Assembly (NCBI GenBank): GCA_903883645.1
Contig: CAISBR010000072.1
Location: 37,916-101,915, forward strand
Reading direction: 5' to 3'
Origin: an uncultured Myxococcales bacterium
GTDB lineage: Bacteria > Myxococcota_A > UBA9042
Length of the DNA: 64,000 bases
Part shown: one piece after another, positions 59,316 through 64,000 of the stretch
Position numbering within the stretch: position 1 is the stretch's first letter
Layout of the letters: each line of letters starts with the position of its first letter
Position numbers and translations under genes: made by a program
Notes under the pieces: generated by a model
The model's input: the letters and a program-made list of their open reading frames with translations, nothing else
The model's database searches: none
What the model was told of the DNA's origin: nothing

Positions 59316-60986
59316 AGTCGACAGGCGCGCCCGCACCATGGTGCCGATGCCGCGGTCGGTAAACAGCTCTTCGATCAGCGCGGCGTGAATCTGGCCGTTG
59401 ATCACGTGCAAAGTGCCGCCGCCGTCTAAGAAAGCGGGCACCTGCGCCTGTTGGTAGTGTTCGGGCAGCTCGGGCAGGCCCAGCTCGCTCGCCAGGTGGC
59501 CGTCGGCGGCGCGCAGACCATCGGCATCGGTCAAAATCAGCAGCTTCGCCGCATGGTTATCGCGGGCCACCGCCACCGCCGCGCTCAGACTTGAGCCGCG
59601 CAGCACAATCGGCCGAATCCCGGTTTGCCGCAGCAGCGCCAGGTCGTCGTCGGTGGTCGGCGAGTCGGCCTCGATCAGGATCACCATGGTCTGGCGGTCG
59701 TGCTCGTGCAGGTAACGCAAGGCCTCGCGCAGTACGCCTTTTTTCAGCACGGGCGTCAGCGTTTGCAGTTCAAGGCTTGAGCGCACCGGCGCATGACTGC
59801 CGACCGCACCGTAAGCGATGGGGGCCTCGGCGTTGATGCGCACGTAGTCGTAGCTGAGGTCGCAGCCCCAGGCCACGCCCTGCCCCGGGCCCGTACCGAT
59901 GCACAGGTCGATGGTGATGGTGTCGCTGGCCCGCAGGCGCGCCCCCAGCTCCGCCCGGTCGATAGCTTGCATCTGTGGGAATACAGGTTGATCTTGCAGG
60001 GTAATCGTGACCAACTGGCGGTCGAGCGGCTGTTCTTGCCGCGCCAGCGACGCCCCCAGGGCCGCCACCGTGCGCCCCCAGTTGGGATCGCAGGCAAACA
60101 GCGCACTTTTGACCAGGTCGCTGCCGGCGATGTCGCGGGCGGTGGTGCGCGCCACGTGGTCGCTCGCCGCGCCGCTCACCTGCACGGTGACCATCCGCGT
60201 CGCCCCCTCGCCATCGCGGGCAATCGCCTGGGCCAGCGCCGAAAACACTGCTTGCAAGCCAGGTTCGGGGTCATCGACCGCGGCGGCACAGCCTGTGGCA
60301 AACACCAGCGCCGTGTCGTTGGTCGAGGTGTCGCGGTCGACGGTAATGGCATTAAAAGTGCGCGCCACTACACGCTTTGTTGCAGCTTCGAGCACGTGCG
60401 GCTCGACCTTGGCGTCGGTGACACAGACGGCGATCATGGTGGCCATGTCGGGGTGGATCATGCCAGAACCCTTGGCGATTCCTAGCCACGTGGCGCCGGC
60501 ATAGTCAAAGCACGCCACCTTGGCGACGGTATCGGTGGTCAGCACGGCTTGCGAAAACGCCTGCCAGCTATCGGTTTGTGCAAGCAGTTCAGGCAGTTTA
60601 TCGACCACGCGCTGGGCATCGAAGGGCACGCCGATGGGGCCGGTGGTCGCCGTCAGCACCGCGCCGCTCGCCGCCACGCCGCGCGCCGTCAAGGCCTGCA
60701 TCAAACCCGTGCGCAGCAGCTGGTCGGCCTGCACGTCGCCGGTGGCGTAGCAGTTGGCATTGCCACTTACCGCAATGAATGCGCTGGCTTTTCCGGGCAA
60801 GAGCGGCCGGTTGCCCTCGACACAGGCCGCAGCGCAGCGGTTGCGGGTCAGCGCGCCGACCACGGGCACGGGCGGGTCGAACACCAAGATGGCGGTGTCG
60901 AGCCGACTCGCTTTGATGCCGCTGTGGCCACCGACGATGCGCACGCCCGCGGGCACCTTGGGTGCAATAGCCTTGAGATCACTCAT
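59313..60986 (-). CDS. argJ: ArgJ fused to a degenerate acetylglutamate-kinase-like domain
   Basis: A 557-residue protein. Residues 1 to about 387 are ornithine acetyltransferase/N-acetylglutamate synthase: GSGMIHPDMATMIAV with the self-cleavage Thr183, RDTSTNDT, SALFACDPNWGR and the normal terminal GCDLSYDYVRINAE. Instead of ending there, about 170 more residues follow that resemble a shrunken N-acetylglutamate kinase: GVLREALRYL, ALLRQTGIRPIVL, KLLILTDADGL, LHVINGQIHAALIEELFTDRGIGTM. The kinase Lys-Gly-Gly start and central substrate region are absent, so the extra domain is probably catalytically dead, perhaps regulatory. It follows argC with 8 bp overlap. Confidence 0.85.
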   Translation of the reverse strand: MSDLKAIAPKVPAGVRIVGGHSGIKASRLDTAILVFDPPVPVVGALTRNRCAAACVEGNRPLLPGKASAFIAVSGNANCYATGDVQADQLLRTGLMQALTARGVAASGAVLTATTGPIGVPFDAQRVVDKLPELLAQTDSWQAFSQAVLTTDTVAKVACFDYAGATWLGIAKGSGMIHPDMATMIAVCVTDAKVEPHVLEAATKRVVARTFNAITVDRDTSTNDTALVFATGCAAAVDDPEPGLQAVFSALAQAIARDGEGATRMVTVQVSGAASDHVARTTARDIAGSDLVKSALFACDPNWGRTVAALGASLARQEQPLDRQLVTITLQDQPVFPQMQAIDRAELGARLRASDTITIDLCIGTGPGQGVAWGCDLSYDYVRINAEAPIAYGAVGSHAPVRSSLELQTLTPVLKKGVLREALRYLHEHDRQTMVILIEADSPTTDDDLALLRQTGIRPIVLRGSSLSAAVAVARDNHAAKLLILTDADGLRAADGHLASELGLPELPEHYQQAQVPAFLDGGGTLHVINGQIHAALIEELFTDRGIGTMVRARLST

Positions 60987-61959
60987 AAATACCCCCGTCG
61001 TCCAGGCCAGCCAGCGCGGGCCAGCCGCAAGCGCGGTTTAGGTTGTACACGGCGTGCGAGGCGGCTCCGCGCAGCAAGTTATCGATCACACTCACAAACT
61101 GCACACGCCGCGCCGCCACATCCAAGTAGTAGTGCACGTGCACGGTATTCTGCTCGGCCACCGCCAGCACCTCGGGCGCGTTCGCCACCTGCTGCCACAG
61201 CGGATCGTCGCCCAAGCGAAGGGGCGGCAACTGCTTATGCACTAACGGATTTTTCGCCAGCCACTCCGTCACATCCACGCTGCCCGCAACCAACATGCCG
61301 CGCCGCAGCGGCGCCACCAGCGGCACGAACAGCAGGTGCACACCCGTGCGGCGCTCGACCTCGACCAGATGCTGGTGCGCGCGCCCCGTGCGATAAGGCG
61401 CAAGATTTTCGGCGACATACATGTACATCGTGCGTTCACTGGGCGTGCGACCCGCGCCCGACACGCCGCTGATGCCCGTCGCATCGACCACCGCGCCCGT
61501 GGCCACCACCCCAGCGGCCTGCAAGGGCACCAGCGCCGACAGCAGCGCATTGGCATAACAACCTGGATTCGCGATTAGTTTCGCCGTCTGCAGCTCCGCC
61601 GAGCTCGCATCGAAGCCATAGACCGCTTCGGTCAGCGCTTGCGGGTGCGGATGGGCAAAACCATAGGCGTGCTCGTGGGCTACAGGGTCGCCGGCGCGAT
61701 GGGCACCCGACAAGTCGAGCACGCACTGGCCACGCTGGATCAGCGGCCAAGCCAGCTCGGCACTGCTCTCGGCGGGCGTGGCCAGCACAACCCATTGTGC
61801 ATCGAGGGGAATCGCATCGACCCCCTGCCGCGCCGTCGCCGTAGACACCTGGCCCACGTGGGGATGGCGACCGAGCAAACGCAGCAATTCTTGGCCGGCA
61901 TAACCCGTGGCGCCGGCAATGCAAATGTGTTGGCGATCGGGCAACTGCGGGGTGTGCAT
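60979..61959 (-). CDS. argC: N-acetyl-gamma-glutamyl-phosphate reductase
   Basis: A 326-residue arginine-biosynthesis enzyme that reduces N-acetylglutamyl phosphate to the semialdehyde. The NAD(P) motif is CIAGATGYAGQELLRLL, the catalytic Cys is in NPGCYANALL, and the ISGVSGAGR and HQHLVEVE segments are typical. Start 61959 gives MHTPQLPDRQHI; the open frame further upstream is not needed. It overlaps argJ by 8 bases, so the two are coupled. Confidence 0.95.
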   Translation of the reverse strand: MHTPQLPDRQHICIAGATGYAGQELLRLLGRHPHVGQVSTATARQGVDAIPLDAQWVVLATPAESSAELAWPLIQRGQCVLDLSGAHRAGDPVAHEHAYGFAHPHPQALTEAVYGFDASSAELQTAKLIANPGCYANALLSALVPLQAAGVVATGAVVDATGISGVSGAGRTPSERTMYMYVAENLAPYRTGRAHQHLVEVERRTGVHLLFVPLVAPLRRGMLVAGSVDVTEWLAKNPLVHKQLPPLRLGDDPLWQQVANAPEVLAVAEQNTVHVHYYLDVAARRVQFVSVIDNLLRGAASHAVYNLNRACGWPALAGLDDGGIYE

Positions 61960-62290
61960 GGCGGGCCGGATGGCCAAACGCAGCCACTGGGCGCGCAGTG
62001 TTCCGCGACACGGCCGAAGTCGCAAGCCCAGCCACCGCCGCAAGGCGGCACGCAGAACGGCGGGCGCGCTCGACCTCGCTCCGCAAACACTTAAAATCAC
62101 CCAAAAAACCCACGTTTGAACCTGACGACGCTGCACAGCATGTCAAGACTCAGCCCGCACTTCCGGCCCACCTTCTCCACGCCGCGGACCCAGGAGCCAG
62201 CCCGCGCCGACGCGCCCAAGCGCATTCGAGCTCGCCTTTGCGGCAATCGCCCTGTTCTATCAAGGTGTTTAACGCCACCGCGTACGAAAT
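61960..62290. other. 331-bp intergenic stretch upstream of argC
   Basis: No gene supported. An A+T-richer patch (about 62090-62116, reading GTGGGTTTTTTGGGTGATTT on the minus strand) about 140 bases before argC is a plausible promoter region. I saw no convincing ARG box or attenuator. Confidence 0.4.
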
Positions 62291-63067
62291 CTAGGGCTTG
62301 GGCAGCGCCAGCTCGTACACTGCAAAGCCCGATTCCGTATCATTTTCAGCATTATAGTCGGGGAACAGGCACAGGCGATTCTCGGGATCTGGCACAAATT
62401 CGCAGCGCGAGGCGACCAGCGCCACCACCCGCCGGGTCTGCGGCAGCATGTACACGGCAGCCACCTTGTCGCCACAGCAAGCGGCGATGCGCTGGGCGGC
62501 TGGCGTGGCGCGAATCGCGGGCCAATCTGCAGGCAGATCGCTGGCTTGGCGGTCGCTCGTCGCCGGCACTTGCTTGGGATCAAAGGTGGGCAGCTTGGCC
62601 TGCAAGCTCTGGCCCCCAACCTGCACCAGCAGCGTGCGGGCGTTGCCCGGCTCTTTGCGCACCGCAACCGCCGTGGCCGGCAGCGGCTTGGGCGCAGAGA
62701 AGTGGTGCGCATCCAGATACTTCTGTGCCTTCGCAAAGCCCTTGGGCTGATACGCCGAGCGATTGCCGCCCAGCAGCACGAATTTGGTCCTTTTCTTGCT
62801 GCCCAGCTTGCGCACCTCGAGCCGGTACTCCATGCAGCCTTCGCAGATAGTAAGTGCGGTGCAGGCCAGCTCTTTTTCGTCGGATGACAGCCAGTGGCAG
62901 CCCTCGTTTTGGTACAAAGGATCGATCTCGCCTTCGCTGGTTTGGAAGGGCGGCAGCACAACGCGGGCCGGCGCGGGGGTCTCGGCCCAAGCCGCGCTGG
63001 CGACTAGGCCCAGACTTGCACAGACCCAGAGGTGAGCCACAAGGGCGCGAAATAGCAGGATTGACAT
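62291..63067 (-). CDS. Exported protein with paired Cys, unknown function
   Basis: A 258-residue periplasmic or secreted protein: signal peptide (LGLVASAAWA, cleavage before ETP), then a domain with several Cys that could form disulfides (NEGCHWLSSDEKELACTALTICEGCMEY, IAACCGDK, SRCEFVPDPENRLCLF). Start at 63067 follows GGAGA. I recognise no family. It lies upstream of argC on the same strand, but a 331-bp gap makes co-transcription unlikely. Confidence 0.65.
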   Translation of the reverse strand: MSILLFRALVAHLWVCASLGLVASAAWAETPAPARVVLPPFQTSEGEIDPLYQNEGCHWLSSDEKELACTALTICEGCMEYRLEVRKLGSKKRTKFVLLGGNRSAYQPKGFAKAQKYLDAHHFSAPKPLPATAVAVRKEPGNARTLLVQVGGQSLQAKLPTFDPKQVPATSDRQASDLPADWPAIRATPAAQRIAACCGDKVAAVYMLPQTRRVVALVASRCEFVPDPENRLCLFPDYNAENDTESGFAVYELALPKP

Positions 63068-63278
63068 CGACTCTCCGCAGATGGCGAGCACCGCTCATCG
63101 GGCGCAGCCGCGCGGCGAGACTACGCGGGGTGTTCCAAGGCGTCAACCCTAGAAGATGACTGATAGTGTTGGCGTTTTTACTGCGCTTCAGCTCGATCTA
63201 CACCCTCTGCCGCGGCGACGCCAAGCGCGCTACACTACCCGCAGCGCTGCCCCATGGCGCGCCCGGCGAGGCCCCAAG

Positions 63279-63878
63279 GTGTTCAACTGGTTCCGCAAGC
63301 CGCCGCCCGCGCTGCACGACTGCGTGTGGCTGAACCAAGTGGCCCGCGACGAGCACATCGCGACGACCGCCGCCCAGGCCACACAACCGCTGCTGCTCGT
63401 AGCCTTTTTTGCCGAGACGGCTGAGTTGCTGGCCCAGCTGCTGCGCGACCGCGGGATCGCGTTTGCCGAGGTGGGGCCCATGCGCGCCCTGCGGCCTGTG
63501 GGCGTGCCCGTGCTGCTGGCGCTGGCCGAGCGGGTGGCGCAGGTGCACGCCAATCCCGGCGAGACTTGGCAGTTTTGTGTGGCCGAGCACCACCCGCTGC
63601 CCGAGCCCAATACCGCCCTGATCGAGCAACTGCAGCGACTGGGGCCGCAAACGCCGGTTTTTCACTCGGCTTTGGATGAACCGCTGATGCTGCGCTTTGG
63701 CGGCGAGCGGGTGGCGGCGCTGATGCTGCGGCTGAACATGCCGGCGAACGAGCCGGTGCAGTCGCCGATAGTGGCGAAAGCCTTGGCGAATGCCCGCGAC
63801 AAGGTGCGCAAGAAGGTGGTGGCACCGCTGCCGGCGCGGTCGCTGCGGGGGTGGCTTGCGGCGAATTTGCCGGACTAG
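63279..63878 (+). CDS. Protein of unknown function, 199 aa
   Basis: GTG 63279 with GAGG 7 bases upstream gives MFNWFRKPPPALHDCVWLNQ; an ATG at 63156 would add 41 unconvincing residues. Soluble, with an alpha/beta pattern (PLLLVAFFAETAELLAQLLRDRGI, GVPVLLALAERVAQV), like a small Rossmann-type domain, and a basic tail ending RSLRGWLAANLPD. No family recognised. Confidence 0.6.
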   Translation: MFNWFRKPPPALHDCVWLNQVARDEHIATTAAQATQPLLLVAFFAETAELLAQLLRDRGIAFAEVGPMRALRPVGVPVLLALAERVAQVHANPGETWQFCVAEHHPLPEPNTALIEQLQRLGPQTPVFHSALDEPLMLRFGGERVAALMLRLNMPANEPVQSPIVAKALANARDKVRKKVVAPLPARSLRGWLAANLPD

Positions 63879-63952
63879 GGGTCGGTCAGAATCGGCCGGC
63901 CATTGCCATGCCAAGTCCGCCCGCAGGCGTAGCAAACGGCGCTACAGCCCAC

Positions 63953-64000
63953 TCAGCCGGGGCAGGCGCAGGCGCGTGCACAGGGGTTGCCACCACAGCC
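63953..64000 (-). CDS. C-terminal end of a Cys-rich protein cut by the window edge
   Basis: Reading inward from the right edge on the minus strand gives GCGGNPCARACACPG and a stop at 63953-63955. The Cys density resembles the secreted repeat lipoproteins of this genome. Too short to be sure that it is coding. Confidence 0.3.
   Translation of the reverse strand, partial: GCGGNPCARACACPG

Overview
The window is high-G+C bacterial DNA whose gene content points to a Myxococcota-like (former deltaproteobacterial) organism. The evidence is large secreted lipoproteins built from cysteine-rich C-D-D-G-N-x-C-T repeats, MopE-type (C-N-x-x-D-D-N-C-D) and thrombospondin-type-3 repeats, Asp/Ala/Pro stalks behind lipoboxes, a FecR/AgmX-like lipoprotein, a CHASE2 adenylate cyclase and multihaem c-type cytochromes. 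I saw no rRNA, tRNA or CRISPR array. Taxonomy is inference from gene style only.

Layout. 1-9.8 kb: truncated M3 oligopeptidase, TlpA-like thioredoxin, Cys-repeat/LamG lipoprotein, a small inverted-repeat element, a C39-like Tat lipoprotein, and an HTH regulator/342-aa pair flanked by two paralogous STAS-like genes. 9.8-16 kb (minus strand): a probable seven-gene respiratory operon, transcribed as Cys/His-rich membrane protein, monohaem outer-membrane protein, cupredoxin, Rieske protein, cytochrome b, octahaem cytochrome c, small lipoprotein. 16-31 kb: patatin, a P-domain/fibrinogen-domain secreted protein bracketed by a 29-bp repeat, CHASE2 cyclase, FecR/AgmX lipoprotein, multihaem lipoprotein, another Cys-repeat lipoprotein, an MFS transporter, an internally deleted AlkD-like protein, a dienelactone hydrolase, a DUF1186 protein and a eukaryotic-type N-terminal glutamine amidase. 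31-37.2 kb is an accessory patch: Uma2 protein, DUF4143 ATPase, a duplicated segment with a broken gene copy, palindromic repeats, and a MntA/HepT pair whose HepT is frameshifted.

37.4-49.6 kb (minus strand) is a purine/uric-acid type catabolic cluster: Se-dependent-type xanthine dehydrogenase, carbamate kinase (yqeA-like), YgeW carbamoyltransferase and YgeY hydrolase. It is split between ygeW and ygeY by about 5.5 kb of visibly lower-G+C DNA bounded by a perfect 48-bp direct repeat of the ygeW 3' end. The insert carries a compact six-gene operon of unfamiliar, beta-rich, partly paralogous proteins and lipoproteins. It lies behind a promoter-like sequence whose -35/-10 spacer contains a run of ten G. 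This looks like an integrated element with a phase-variable surface or virion-like module, and it is the best candidate here for an undescribed system.

49.7-64 kb: a lipoprotein of unknown function, a LURP-one-like protein, a 2,099-residue repeat lipoprotein, a DUF2461 protein, argC and argJ (argJ fused to a degenerate acetylglutamate-kinase-like domain), and two unknown proteins. Functions come from motif recognition by eye; no database search was possible.
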